DNA of 64,000 nucleotides from Hymenopellis radicata (Eukaryota; Basidiomycota; Agaricomycetes; Agaricales; Physalacriaceae): contig JADNRX010000009.1 in the NCBI GenBank assembly GCA_015501595.1, forward strand, positions 62,001 through 126,000. Reading direction: 5' to 3'. Positions 1 to 11,249 of the stretch are shown piece after piece. Made by a program: the position numbers and the translations under genes. The notes under the pieces were generated by a model, which worked only from the letters and a program-made list of their open reading frames with translations, was not told where the DNA came from and searched no databases. Position 1 is the stretch's first letter, and each line of letters starts with the position of its first letter.

Positions 1-123
1 CATTCTTACTTACCATACCTAGCCTCGATCGGTTGACCTTTTACCTATCTTCTTTCTGTACGCTCATCACATCGACAACAACGACACCTTGATCCTGTGA
101 TTTACTGTGCGATATTCCTGTTC

Positions 124-2295
124 TCATTGACTTAGTGGCTCGACGGGAACGTCGAGCTTACAGCCATCCACCATAGTCCCATGCTGAAACCCCTTAGGTA
201 CAACTTTGGGACTCCGATAATTTTATCAGTGGACACTTCTTATCAAGCAGTGGGATTCTACTTGTCGCAAGAAGATCCAGACGATCCCAAGAAGCGGTAT
301 TTTGCTAAGTTCATGTCTATAACCTTGAACGAGACTTAGACTAGATACTCCCAAGCGAAACGGGAATTATTCGGTTTGCATCGAGCGTTGATGGCTTGTA
401 AGTACTACCTTTTAGAGTGTAGAAAACTCAAGATCGAGGTCGATGCGAAATATATAAAAGGAATGCTGTCAAACGTGGATTCGCTAACTAACGGCAATCT
501 GCAAAGATGGGCAGAGGAAATTCTGATGTTCCATTTCACGCTAGTACATGTCCCCGGAAAAGTGCACGGTCCGGATGGCCTGAGTCGAAGGCCTTTCGCG
601 GAAGGAGACGAGACAGTGCCCCCGCCTTGGGAAGACGAAGAGGAAGAAGAACCGTATACTTTTGAATACGAAGAACCTGAGGACTTACCAAAAGAAAATC
701 AAGTCCTCCCTTTCGAAGAATTCCAAGACAAGATCGACACCAGGAAGGGCTATGTGCAGGTACAAAAAGAACCAGCACCTGAACGAAATGAAGAACCAGC
801 TATTCTCCAGGCAGCTACCCTGACGATCGACCAGATAGAGGCACGGATGGATATCTCCGCCCTCCCCGAACAGGTTCGGACCCATCGTGAGAAGGAATGG
901 GAGACTTCATTACCTCACGTACAAAAGATACTAGAAGACCCGGAATATAGAGCTCCGAAGCTGTCAAAACGTCAATACGACATGGCAGAGAAGTGGGCGA
1001 AACGAGAATTCCTAGTCCTGCAGGAAAAGCTGTACAAAAAGGATGCAGAAGGGAGACATACCAGGGCCCTTCAAAAAGCTGAACGGCTAGCTGTGGTACG
1101 AGTCATTCATGACAAACTAGGCCATAAGGGACAACATTCCACTAAAAGCTTAATCCAAAAAAGGTTCTGGTGGCCTGGCATGAACGCCGACATCGAGTGG
1201 TATGTCCGCACTTGTGTCCTGTGTCAAAAGCGGCAGAAGAAGAATATCCATATTCCGCCCATGATAACCTCCACCCCAGGAATTTTCGAAAAGGCGTATA
1301 TAGACACCTTTAGAATGCCCAGATCCTCTGGCAAAAGGAAAAAGAAATATGCTGGATTTAATGCGGTAACTGTAGCGCGATGTGGCCTTACGGGCTGGCC
1401 CGAAGCACGAGCTCTAATCCACGAAACTGCGGAGACCTTGGCGGATTGGATATTTGAAGATATTCTATGCTGGTGGGGGTCGATCCGAGAAATCGTGACG
1501 GACAATGGCCCAGCTATCAAGGCCACCCTCAAGGTAATAGAAGATAAGTATAAAGTAACCGGGATATTGATTACACCATACAATAAGCAAGCCAACGGAA
1601 AAGTTGAGCGCGGTCACTGGGACATCCGGCAATCACTTTTTAAAGTCTGTAAAGGGGACCCTTCAGAATGGCCTGCGGGTCTACATGAGGTCCTTTGGGC
1701 AGAAAGAATCACTGTCAAGCGATCAATCGGCTGTTCGCCTTATAACGCAGTGACAGGTTGCGAACCCGTTTTACCTTTAGACCTCGTAGAGCTTACCTGG
1801 CTGGTCCCTGCACCAGACAAAATTATTTCGCATTCGGACTTGATCGCCTTCCAAGCGCGACAATTGATGAAGTACGCAGATGATGTGACCGCATTGAAGC
1901 GAAGAGTTAGGACTGCAAAAGTGAAAGCATCGGAACAGTTTTACGAAAAGTTCAGGCACACCATCCAGGAACGAAAATTCGAAGTTGGCGAAATGGTTTT
2001 AGTCCGAAACACTAGGATAGAGGATGAACTAAATGCCAAGTTCAAAGAACGCTTCCTCAGGCCATACGTCATGGTAGCAAGGGCCTCGGCAGGCAATTAC
2101 GTGCTCTGTGAATTAGACGGTGCGATCATGCGAGTAAAAATAGCAGCCTTCCGAGTTATACCTTTCTTTCCCTGGAAAGATCCTATGTATTTAGGAGCGG
2201 GATTCTACGAGCGGATTCGAAAGATCTCTGCTGGAGTGCGGCGGGTTATAGACAACCTGGCGAAAAAGCAAAAAGGAGTGATGGAGAATGATTGA
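124..2295 (+). pseudogene. Ty3/Gypsy pol, 3' part (RNase H to integrase), 5'-truncated
   Basis: Retrotransposon polyprotein remnant. The RNase H start (LSVDTSYQAVGFYLSQ) is read at about 220-290, and its end (VHVPGKVHGPDGLSRRP) at about 545-595. An integrase HHCC zinc region follows at about 1100-1235 (HDKLGH...CVLCQ). The catalytic D, D and E lie in YIDTF (about 1298), VTDNGPA (about 1496) and NGKVERGH (about 1597). A C-terminal GEMVLVRN block begins near 1990. A TAG at 337-339 interrupts RNase H (ET*TRYSQ), and another in-frame TAG lies at 133. No reverse transcriptase, gag or 5' LTR can be read upstream, and positions 1-123 do not look like RT. The copy therefore seems truncated within the window. 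The integrase part is open from 340 to 2295. It faces the same way as the accessory ORFs that follow 45 bp later. Confidence 0.88.
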
Positions 2296-2339
2296 TCTAA
2301 GGGAGTTGCCGGTTTAGTAAACAAAAGACGTACCCTCAC

Positions 2340-3305
2340 GTGAACGAAAGAATGGCGGAGAGTACCCAAAAAGGGACACTACCACCAAGCCTCAAACTCG
2401 TCGGAATTTCCTTAGACTCCCTAAAACACCTGCTGAAAGGACGTCGATCTAATGGCCGCAGAGAGCCAGAAGATATTAAACTCACATTCTACATGGATAG
2501 TGGAGGGAGGACACCCAATCCAGTATGACGAGGAATTCGCCCTCGTCGTCTGAGATTATCCAAAAGCCCTCCTCTCACTAACTCCGTTGGGTGCGAAGCC
2601 TTCCCTTATCCTACGAGCAGTCTGGGAGAGGGCGGCGCAGGCCAAGGCGATAGAAGAGATCAGGGTAGAAACAGCGAAAACATGGCTAGATAATGTATTT
2701 CGCAGCGTATGGGAAAGAATGGAAACAGTAAATTCCAAAACCCACCAAATCGCAACGCTCTAATAACCCTTAAATTCTAGCCAGAAGCGCTGAAGGCCGG
2801 CCAACCAGAACTGGAGAACGTTGCTCGAGAAGAACCCATGCACCTGGACCCGATAGCCGTGTTACAGGTTAACGAGCGCCTTCAGGAAATCCTGAACCCT
2901 CGAAGCCCTTATTCAGGGCATTGTAAGAAACTGCAGTTTCTAGGAGGATATCTACACCCTCGCCCAGAAGCCAGAGTACCCGGACAGAAATGCCTAAAGT
3001 GTCTAACTAAGGACATCCTATGCTCGTGGGAACAAGAGGATCAGTCCGACAAAAGGACATGCACCTCCTGCTTCCGGCTAAAGAGAAGGTGTGGCCTAGG
3101 AACTCCGGATGAAAGGAGGAGGGGGAAGGTGTGGGCGCTCAAACAAAGCTACAAAGATTCTGTCGAGCGAAAAAAGAAACGGAAAACCCGAAAAGCAAGC
3201 AACAATGGTGAGGAGCGGAGCGGCGATCGAGCGGATGAACTGGAAAGAGAAAATGGACGATGGCACAGAACGTCGTGGATCCGTTCTACTAGAAACGTAA
3301 AATAA
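2340..3305 (+). pseudogene. Accessory ORF unit A (WLD block + Zn2Cys6-like cluster)
   Basis: First of six related units downstream of pol; function not recognised. The N-terminal frame (2340-2528) changes frame near 2515 into a segment with YDEEFALVV, then an in-frame TGA, then DYPKALL. This matches unit C (EWAEMVQDYPDLL). The core block TWLDNVF is at about 2680-2700. The 2838-3305 frame carries the cysteine cluster CLKC-x6-C, 12 residues, CTSC-x6-C at about 2990-3095, then a Lys/Arg-rich tail. The spacing CX2CX6CX12CX2CX6C equals the fungal Zn2Cys6 consensus, but the loop proline is absent. Frame changes plus the TGA indicate decay. Nucleic-acid binding is an inference only. Confidence 0.6.
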
Positions 3306-3348
3306 AGCATACGCCCCGCGACTCGGTGATCAGCTGAAACCAGGGAAA

Positions 3349-4530
3349 TTGACCGGTGTGGCGCGCTTTTATCAAGAAGACCTGGAGGACCTGGGAAACG
3401 GAACTATTGTATACCGAGGAGGTCTTTACGATACAAAGTATCACGCGGCAACTAGACAGAGTTTTTTTTTAAATCGAAGGCTCGGCGACACCATGATGTC
3501 GCCTGATGAAAACGTAACCCTCGTTTTAAGACCAGACTGCATGCCCTTCCTCGAACACGCCAACTACGGAGCAGAATGCTACTGTTCGGTGATGCTGATG
3601 ACTCCCTCCACACAAGAGTCGTTCAACGAAATGCGCGCCCGGCGCATCCAGGAATCACCCGACGCCATGAAGGAATTTATGCCCGCTCACGGGGAAATCC
3701 CCGAAATCCTGATTGAGGTAACTAAAAACCTAAAGAACGACCCAGAGAGGTTTCCCCCTGGGTGGCATAAAACAGCGTTGAGTTGGTTGGATCGTGTTTT
3801 CACAGAGTCTTTCCGTGATATTCAAGAGGTAAAGAACGAAGGGGCGACCCAGATAGCAAAATACTTGAACACTCAAAGCTAACTAATGAAATTTAGAGAC
3901 GCGCTGCTAAGGAGCGCCGTGCAGAGAGAGAACGCAGAGCCCATCCTCCAATAAAGATTCCCGTCTCTTCCCTCCTTTGCGCGTCATCCCCCAGCCCTAA
4001 TTTGGGAGCAGAGAAATACAAGCGCGTAGAGAGCGAGACGCCATTTCAGTTGGGCACCTTGCCACGAATGCCAGGAGAGGAAGCAAAAATGCAGCTGGGC
4101 AGGGACCAACGAGTTCAGAGTAAGGGCCTGCGACGCTTGTCGCGAAAGGAAAGTAGCCTGCAGGGTCTATGGCGCCTTCGGACGGGTAGGAACCCCCGCG
4201 CAAACACTGCCACAACCTTTGTCTCGACCTTTCTATAAAGGTGAACCTTTACAGTTTCCGAAGGACAGTGCCAGAGGGAGGGATCCCAAAGTGACGTCTC
4301 GGAGAACCCCGAGCGAAGCCATTTCGGAAACGTCCGCACCCTCGGAGAGGGAGGCTTCCTTCCCCACTGCCCGGATGATGGCTTCTTCTGCCAATCCCAT
4401 CACTACCCGGCTGTTCGCCCTGGAGCGGGACCTGCACGAGCAAAAAGCCCTCATCGTAAACCAGAAGATAGCGATAGCAGATTTTGAGCACGAAGTGGTA
4501 GAAAGAAAGAGGCGGAGGTACTCTCTTTAG
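3349..4530 (+). pseudogene. Accessory ORF unit B (WLD block, Zn2Cys6-like cluster, coiled coil)
   Basis: Second unit. The 3349-3882 frame gives about 160 residues ending in the core block ALSWLDRVFTESF. A GTAAAG donor follows directly (3831), and an AATTTAG acceptor lies near 3896, so an intron of about 66 nt is plausible. The next exon is Arg/Glu-rich. A frameshift then lies between about 4035 and 4060, and the cluster CHEC-x6-C, 12 residues, CDAC-x6-C is read in the frame of 4061-4152. That frame stays open to 4530 and ends in a predicted coiled coil (RLFALERDLHEQKALIVNQK) similar to unit E. This copy has the most Zn2Cys6-like half-site (CRERKVAC). The frameshift may be decay or an unrecognised intron. 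Confidence 0.6.
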
Positions 4531-4688
4531 CAATAAACCAGACAACCCAACTGTTTTTTTAAAAAAATCCACGTAGTTAAACGACATTTGACACGTTCCA
4601 AGAAATAGACTTATAATAAGAACCAAGGAAAGCTAGGTGATGAACAGGCTCGCGAGGAAGGATCTCACCCTTCGACCTGCTTCCGATC

Positions 4689-7018
4689 ATGTGGCAACGC
4701 ATCAGCAAGTTACCTAGTTTGGAGAAGAACGCCCTTCGCGCCACCGACGAACGCCGTAAGTTATTTAACTTACTTCCCACCTGTATGTGCACAATGTCGA
4801 GGAATGCTACACTCCAATACCACTCGCGCGAGGTCCTTCCAACTCGATACCGATATAGTTTCGATAACGAGTGGGCGGAAATGGTGCAGGATTACCCAGA
4901 CCTGCTGTATTGCATGATCACAGAAGAAAGCTCCAGATCGTTTAGAGCTGGGCACGAGTGTCGGGTGTTTAAGGGTGCACTCGGGTGGACCCGCACTCGG
5001 CACTCGGGTGCCGAGTGTTTGCCGCACTCAGGTAGTGTGTCAGCACAGGTGTCCACTCGAGTGCGAGTGTCCGTGTCTGGGCCACGAGTACCCGTGCCCA
5101 AACACCCGTGTAAACACTCGGGTATTTACATATATATTTATGGTTAATTTACAAATTTTTTCTGAAGTTCAACGGGGCCTTGCGGCCCATAAACGAGTAT
5201 CTGCGTCAAATCCGGCGACTCGGGCCGAGATCCGAGAAAGGACGCGTAAGCTTGCGATCGGGTCATCTCTCCTCACCACCACCACCACCCATGCGTTGCT
5301 CGACTGTATGTCGGCGACAACAGCACCGTCGCTCGACTGTATGTCGGCGACGACAGCACCGGCGCTCGACTTTGAGTCGGCGTCAATGAACTAGGAGACG
5401 ACTTCAAGTCATCTCCACCGCAACAACCAGAACGGAACGCCAGAACGGAACGTGTAAGCCCCATGGAACGGGCAGCAGATGAGTCGTGGTGCCACCCGCC
5501 GTGCTCAACAGCACGCTTGAAGAGCGGGGGCAGGGATCTGGGCTGCCACGTCGTCTGCTGGCGACGTGGTGGATTGGTATGCATTTTGCTTTTTTCTTTT
5601 CATATATGGGGCGTCTGCAGACGCCGTCAACTCTCGTATCACTGATAATTTATTCTAGGTATATACTTCATGGATAATGCCTTCAAGAAGGCACTATCCG
5701 CCACCTCTACTCTCCCTGCCCTCGCCACCCTTCCTTACATCCCCACACCCCTCGCGTCATTGGTGTCATGCACCGCCGATGCTCCTCCCGCAATTGCTGG
5801 AGGATGCCGACGTGGCATGAGGTGACCGCGATTGAGGTGCAGGATGTGAGTGTACACGGGTACACCCGCCACCCTACACGAGTGGCAGCACACCCGGGTG
5901 TGCGAAACACCCGCGAATGGGTGCCACATTCGAGTGCCACACTCAGGTGTCACTCGAGTGCGGGTGTCCGGCTTAGAGCCGCGAGTGACCCGCCCTCCGA
6001 GTGCGAGTGCACCCGGGTGGGCACTCGTGCCCAGGTCTAAGATCGTTTATAAACCGAATCTATCACTCGGTAAACGACCAAGTAAACTTCCCGAGAAAAG
6101 AATACCAGTCGGCCAAACATTGGCTGGACGATATCTTCGATAAAGCACTTAGAAAGGCGATCTTCGGAACTTGGTCACCGGGGGAGTTAACAGAACCCCC
6201 CACGACAGATCCGGCACCTAACGAACTTGCTGAAGCCTTCGAGCGCTTGCGCCACTTGCTGGACGCAATCTCATTCCCAGTCAAGGAGGTTGTCCCGCCA
6301 CAAGGCACTATAGACCCCAAACTCCTTTGTGCAGAACGCGCAAACGATGAGGAGCACGTCCAGCCCTTCCCGGATATCCTAAACGAGCCACCGACCCCAT
6401 CCAACACTCTAGAACCGAAGTCGCCAAAAGAGCAGGCGTCAACGGAGGAGCGTGATGAAGTCTTGAACAAGAAAGTTCAGATGACAGAAGAGGATGATCA
6501 AATTGATATTCCGAAGGGGAACACAGTGGAGAAGGAACAGAAGAAGAAAAAGCCAGGCCCCTACGAAGAGGAGTACCGCCGAAATTTCGCAGATCCGGCG
6601 TATCACCAAAGGGCATGCCACCAATGCCGAAATAGTAAATTCACCTGCACCTGGCAGTATTCACTTGGGAGACCTTTAACCTTTTGTGATCACTGTAGCG
6701 ACCTGCGCTTGAAATGCACGGGGGCGAGGACCGCAACTTTCCACCCTCCTCACAAGACGGAAGAAAAGCCGATGACACGCTTTGTGCCGAGTCTACTCCC
6801 AGAAAATTTCCAAGATGGGACTCCCGAACTCGACACGTAAACAGAGCACAAAAAGGGAGGCTAGCAAAATGGAAGGAACGGAGCAGAACGAAGAACACCG
6901 GGGTAAATGGGCGAAGATGCTGAAGAGAGCACGCGAGCAGCAAGAGAAAGCGGTAAACTTGATGCAGGAACTAGATAAATGCCAGAATAAGCTGAAGGTA
7001 TTTAAAAGGAAGCTTTAG
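4689..7018 (+). pseudogene. Accessory ORF unit C, split by a hAT-type MITE
   Basis: Third unit. The N-terminal part (4689-4942) has MSRNATLQYHSR, then EWAEMVQDYPDLL. The rest resumes at 6048 in the same reading phase after removal of the 4943-6039 transposon and one 8-bp target copy. It has the core block KHWLDDIFDKAL (about 6110-6145), an acidic linker, the cluster CHQC-x6-C, 12 residues, CDHC-x6-C (about 6617-6720), and a stop at 6840. A charged coiled-coil ORF (about 6868-7018) lies downstream in another frame and is probably the spliced C-terminus. The pre-insertion frame is continuous across the old site, so the gene was interrupted rather than assembled by chance. Confidence 0.68.
4943..6039. 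mobile_element. hAT-type non-autonomous element (MITE 1) in unit C
   Basis: A 1097-bp element with terminal inverted repeats TAGAGCTGGGCACGAGTG (left) and TAGACCTGGGCACGAGTG (right, read inwards). It is flanked by a perfect 8-bp target duplication AGATCGTT (4935-4942 and 6040-6047). An 8-bp duplication is the hAT superfamily hallmark. Both ends are packed with degenerate CACTCGGGTG-like subterminal repeats of the kind hAT transposases bind. The interior has 37-bp near repeats (GCTCGACTGTATGTCGGCG) at about 5311-5390 and no transposase ORF. The many short ORFs inside are by-products of the repeats. Confidence 0.92.
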
Positions 7019-7021
7019 ATA

Positions 7022-8105
7022 AAATCCTAATATGATAAGCGGCGCTGCCGCATGGGTGATGGCCGAGGAGGCAGGAAAGAGCAAGGGGTACCTGACAATA
7101 CGTGAAGAATACAAACGAACAGTCTATCCTTACGTCGACAGCCAGGATCCTGCTCCATATCCAAAATTGCAAAATGCCAGCAGTACCCGACATTCTGGCA
7201 GGTAAACCGAGCCGCGCGCAGCAAAACACGGCGGAGTTGGCTGAAGGGATTTACCAGAACCCGGAACTGCTCTTGTCGAACTACGAGGCCACGCCTCTAG
7301 CCCTCGAAGTCTACCAGCTCCTCCAGAACAAAAATAGATTTGATATCAAAAACCACGAATCCTTCCTGGATTGGCTGAGATGTCAGGTCTTGGCGGCGAA
7401 CGATTGTCTGGAGATGAAAATTCGAGCGCGAAGAAAAGATGCAGGATGGGAGGAAAACCCATACCCCATCCTCGCGGAAAACTGGACAGAAGAATCATTT
7501 TCCCATCCAACAAGTACGCCAGAGCACAGAGCTACCACGAGATCGGAAAAATCAATGTATGGAGCGACCGACGAAATTTGCGAACGTTGCTACGGTGCCG
7601 GAGAGCGATGCCACCTCCCTATTGGAAAGAAGATGAGGGGCTCGAGCTGTTTGGAATGCCAAATCAAGAAACAAAAATGCAAATTAAGGAATCTTAAGGA
7701 AACGCCGGAAACAAGCAGGTAATAATACCATCCTGCGGAGACCGAAGATTGACCTAACAAGCAGAAAGCAATGCGAAAGGACCAAGCAACAGCGCACATG
7801 GAATTGGGCAGAACGCAGACGATGACGACGGCTAAAACGCGAAAGATCGAAATGCTCTTAGCCGAAGCAGGCCCTCTCTTGAAGGAACTCCGCGAAATCC
7901 GCAAAGAAGTTTGAATCTCAAGAAGAGGCAGGCGGAGCAATTGAGCGAGTGGACTAAACTGAGCGAAGAACTCCTCGAGCTAAAAGATGGGAAAACGAGA
8001 ACGACAGAAATTCCAGAGGAAGGATTGGCGAAAAAGAGACAGAAGACAACGGGGACGTTGTCAGCTAAAAAGTTTACCGGGGAGGTAGTAGAGTTAGCTA
8101 CCTAG
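7022..8105 (+). pseudogene. Accessory ORF unit D (Zn2Cys6-like cluster, coiled coil)
   Basis: Fourth unit, more diverged. The main frame 7102-7722 has a degenerate core block (HESFLDWLRCQVL, about 7347-7385). The cluster CERC-x6-C, 12 residues, CLEC-x6-C is at about 7579-7683, with identical spacing to units A-C. The frame ends at 7722. Downstream coiled-coil segments (about 7771-7913 and 7911-8105, KKRQAEQLSEWTKLSEELLE) are in other frames and probably represent the C-terminus after splicing or decay. An upstream stretch (about 7031-7204) encodes a short N-terminal segment in a different frame. The positions of the frame changes are unresolved. Confidence 0.5.
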
Positions 8106-8270
8106 CCCGAAAATTTTTCAAATTTTCAATTTTCGCATTTGTGTTTATTCGTGGAAACCAAAAATAGTGCGATGACATCACAGTCACGAGGAAGTTGGAC
8201 TTAGGAACCGATCGGAAATCCAACATTGACTCTGGTCCTGCGACGAAATACGAAGGCTTCCGCTAACCCG

Positions 8271-9781
8271 ATGGCTTTGGCTAACAGGAATAAAGAACTA
8301 CGCTATCGTCTGACCGAGGAATCTCTTCCAGCGGAATACCAGGTTAGGATCACGGTTAAAGACGCAACACAAGTAGCATTGGATCCCGACAAAGTCCTTG
8401 CGCTAGCTCGCGACCAAGAAAATCCTGGAAAGCTTCTGGACAGAGTACGAGAGCTACTTCGCTCGCGACAAGACTTTCCGCAAAGTGATTATGTCTCGGC
8501 TCTACACTGGCTGGATGACATCTTCGCAGAAGCGGTTATAGAGCTGCTAAAAGAGGTATGGCAGGAACCAAGAAAGAAGTTCTAGAGCTAACCCGGCGCA
8601 GGATGACGCAGACGCAAGAGTTACGGCTTCGAGATCCGAAAAAGCCACTCCAAGACAAGTCCGAGAAACAGAAAGGACATGTCGACGGAAGACGCGTCAA
8701 AACCCGCGAAGAGACCTCGGGAAGAAACCCCATCCCCTGAGGAGCTCCGGACCTCCACGCCATCCCCGCAGACACGACGAAAGACGAGTCAACCATCAGG
8801 ATCTCAGGCAGAGACCCCGGCTAAGCAGCGAGCGAAGGAGAATCCAGGCAATCCTCAGAAGAAGAAAAAGACGGAAAACCCGACGACCGCAGAGCCAGAA
8901 CGGCGGATGGTTACTCGAAGCATTGCCATAGAGCAAGGAACCTCGAACAAACCCCAGAAGCAAACTCCCGTCGTCCAGATACAAACCAGGAAGACGGTCG
9001 CGACGACTAGACAAACGGTACGAGGCTCTCCTTATCGCGGAAAGCTGGTAGAACTCCGGTTCTCCCCTCTCCAGCCTGGGAAACCAGCGGTGCTGACTTG
9101 GGTTCGTCCGCAGGGACCTCTACGTACGGATCCGAACGAAAGTCCTGTCAGAAAGGACGCTAGGCGAAGATGGGAAGCCTGGGGACAAGAAGTGGTCGAC
9201 GAGGAAGGATTTAAATCTAGAAAGGCCAGAGGAACACCTGGGACCAAGACACCTCATCCACCTCCTCCTTCGAGCTGGTACCCCCAACTGAAAAGGCCGC
9301 AGGACGCCCTTCATCCAATCCCGATAGAAGAGGACCTGTTTCCGGAGCCTTTTGAAGGAAGAGGGCTATTCAGCAGGACCCGCTCGTTCAGGAGGACACC
9401 TTCTCCGCCAGCTGCTGGCCATCCAATTGGGGAGAAAGACCGACGGAACAGCGTGACTGGTTTGGTCGCCCTCCAGAAGTCTATCCTCCAGCCCTGCAGA
9501 ACTGGGGAAGGGGAGACTATTCCTCCTCCTACTACCCTGCGCCAATGACACAGCCTTCATCGATACCCCACGACTCGGTGTTGAACCGTCTCATGGCTCT
9601 AGAAAACGAGGTTGCAGTTTTAAAACGAACAGTGGCGGATCAAGGCGCTCAGTTGGAACGAGCTAGAGCGGACTTACGAGCAGAGCAGGACTACTATCTC
9701 CGTCTACAACAAGGAGAGTGGATAGGCTCTGAAGACGAGGAGAGGGATAGACAAGAAATAGTGGACAATTTGACAGCGTAG
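8271..9781 (+). CDS. Accessory ORF unit E (WLDD block, Pro/basic linker, coiled coil)
   Basis: Fifth unit. It starts MALANRNKELRY at 8271, matching MSRNATLQYHSR of unit C and MVFANRNSDLRYHSR of unit F. The core block SALHWLDDIFAEAV ends with GAG and a GTATGG donor at 8553. An acceptor ending at 8618 restores the frame of 8679-9548, giving a 66-nt intron. The second part is very rich in Pro, Lys and Arg and has no CX2C cluster, so this unit has lost or never had the Zn domain. A coiled coil (NRLMALENEVAVLKRTVADQ) is read in the frame of 9545-9781 and needs one more splice or frame change. No function is recognised. Confidence 0.5.
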
Positions 9782-10025
9782 CTACACCTTCTTAAGATAA
9801 AAACCCGAATAAGAATTCATTTGGAATACAATCTTTATTTATATTTTACGACGGCTTCAAGCAAGCGAAAGACATTGTGCTTTGAAGCCTGAAGGCCAAG
9901 TAATTTAAGACATCGAAGCTTATAGTAGCGATCGGACCACAGTTGCGGAGTTCGAATCCTTAACAAAGACCCTTGTTGGAATTTCAGAACGACCACATCA
10001 TCCCTCTGTCGCAACTACAAGTCAA
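9782..10025. other. Spacer between units E and F
   Basis: AT-rich start (ATTCATTTGGAATACAATC) followed by sequence without an open frame. No repeat, promoter motif or RNA gene is recognised. It may be the 3' untranslated region of unit E and the leader of unit F. Confidence 0.4.
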
Positions 10026-11249
10026 TATGGTCTTCGCCAACCGAAATAGCGATCTCCGATACCACAGTCGGCTGCAGGGACTGCACAAGGACCTGGCCTT
10101 CGAATTCAACTTAGAATGGGCCTCCCTCATTAGCCGATAATCATGAGTGTCTCCTGTTGCTATCGGAAAGCGAGACGGACACTCCGTATTTCCTTATTTC
10201 GTGTCCGCAGCCGCCTGGAACAACATCCTTTCGATGAAGAGCAGTACGCCACCGCGCTTCACTGGTTGGATGACGTATTCGCTGAGGTAGCGGATCTCCT
10301 GCAGCCAGAGGTAAGTCACCCGGTTCTAAGATCTAAGGAAAGCGGAAAGATTGACGCGGAAAATAGAGAGACAGAGGCGACGGAGCCATGGAGGACATGG
10401 AACCTGGGTTCGCGCAGTACGCCCCGGCGTCGCCACCAGCTCCTCCTGAGCCAATGTCGGAGACGACCTCTCGTCCAAAGCGAAATGCTGGCGGTCAGAA
10501 CCGACTACGGGTACCAACGGAGAACGAGCCTAGGCATAAGAAGCCAAGAAAGACAGCCCCCGCACTCGCCGCCAAATCCAAACCATCTCATCCCGCCCCA
10601 GAAAAGAGGAAAAAGAAAGAACAAAAGGTCTCGATCCTCCTCTTCCCCCATACTTACGAAGACCGATCTGATTGGCGTGCACAGCCGCTATCCCCGATTC
10701 CTCGCGAAGAACCCTTCATCGCCTTTCCCCACCGACAGCCCTCCCTCGCGAACCCAGAGGAGTCCATTGCGGAGCGCAAGAAGACTCGCTCGCGTCAAAA
10801 TCCGAACCCCTACCTAGGCAATATCGACACCACGGTTCGTAATAACACAAAGAGGTTGGAGAATGTTATGAACGTGACAGGCCTTGTGGAAAGGGTCAAG
10901 ACTGATCTCCGACAAGAGACAAGCGATGAAGGCGCGAAGATGGAAAGCGAACATCGCTAGGCCGTTGTTCGAGTGTGGATCGACGGACCGATCCAAAGGT
11001 TTAAGATCTCCGTTGATAGCCTATCGAAACAAATCATTAGACAAGTCAGACGAAAGAGAAATTAAGGCTCCTACTAGGATCTCCGTAAACAAGCCATCCA
11101 AAGCGGAGAGGGCGCTGTTCAACGAGATAGGGCCAACGAAGGCAGCCGCAGCGGTCTCATATGGTCCACGAATACTCGCGACAGCCGATTTAAGACGACG
11201 ATCGGTGTTGGGAAGGAAAGTGGGAACGCGAAAGAAGTTGCTTATTTGA
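10026..11249 (+). pseudogene. Accessory ORF unit F (WLDD block, basic linker)
   Basis: Sixth unit. It begins MVFANRNSDLRYHSR at 10026 and continues to FEFNLEWASLIS before a stop at 10138. The core block ATALHWLDDVFAEV is read in the 10143 frame at about 10248-10290. A consensus GTAAGT donor (10310) follows the GAG codon after the block, and an AATAG acceptor near 10367 joins it in phase to a Pro/Lys-rich frame open to 10960. A last basic frame runs 10884-11249. No CX2C cluster is seen. The stop between N-terminus and core block suggests decay, although a short unrecognised intron cannot be excluded. Confidence 0.5.

Noticed and set aside
4981..5135. CRISPR-like or minisatellite array of CACTCG units
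   Set aside because: Units are degenerate with no constant spacers, and they sit inside a transposon end.
4943..6039. Several overlapping ORFs of 60-139 codons on both strands
   Set aside because: They are produced by the repeat arrays of MITE 1. They have no protein-like composition and the same is seen in MITE 2.
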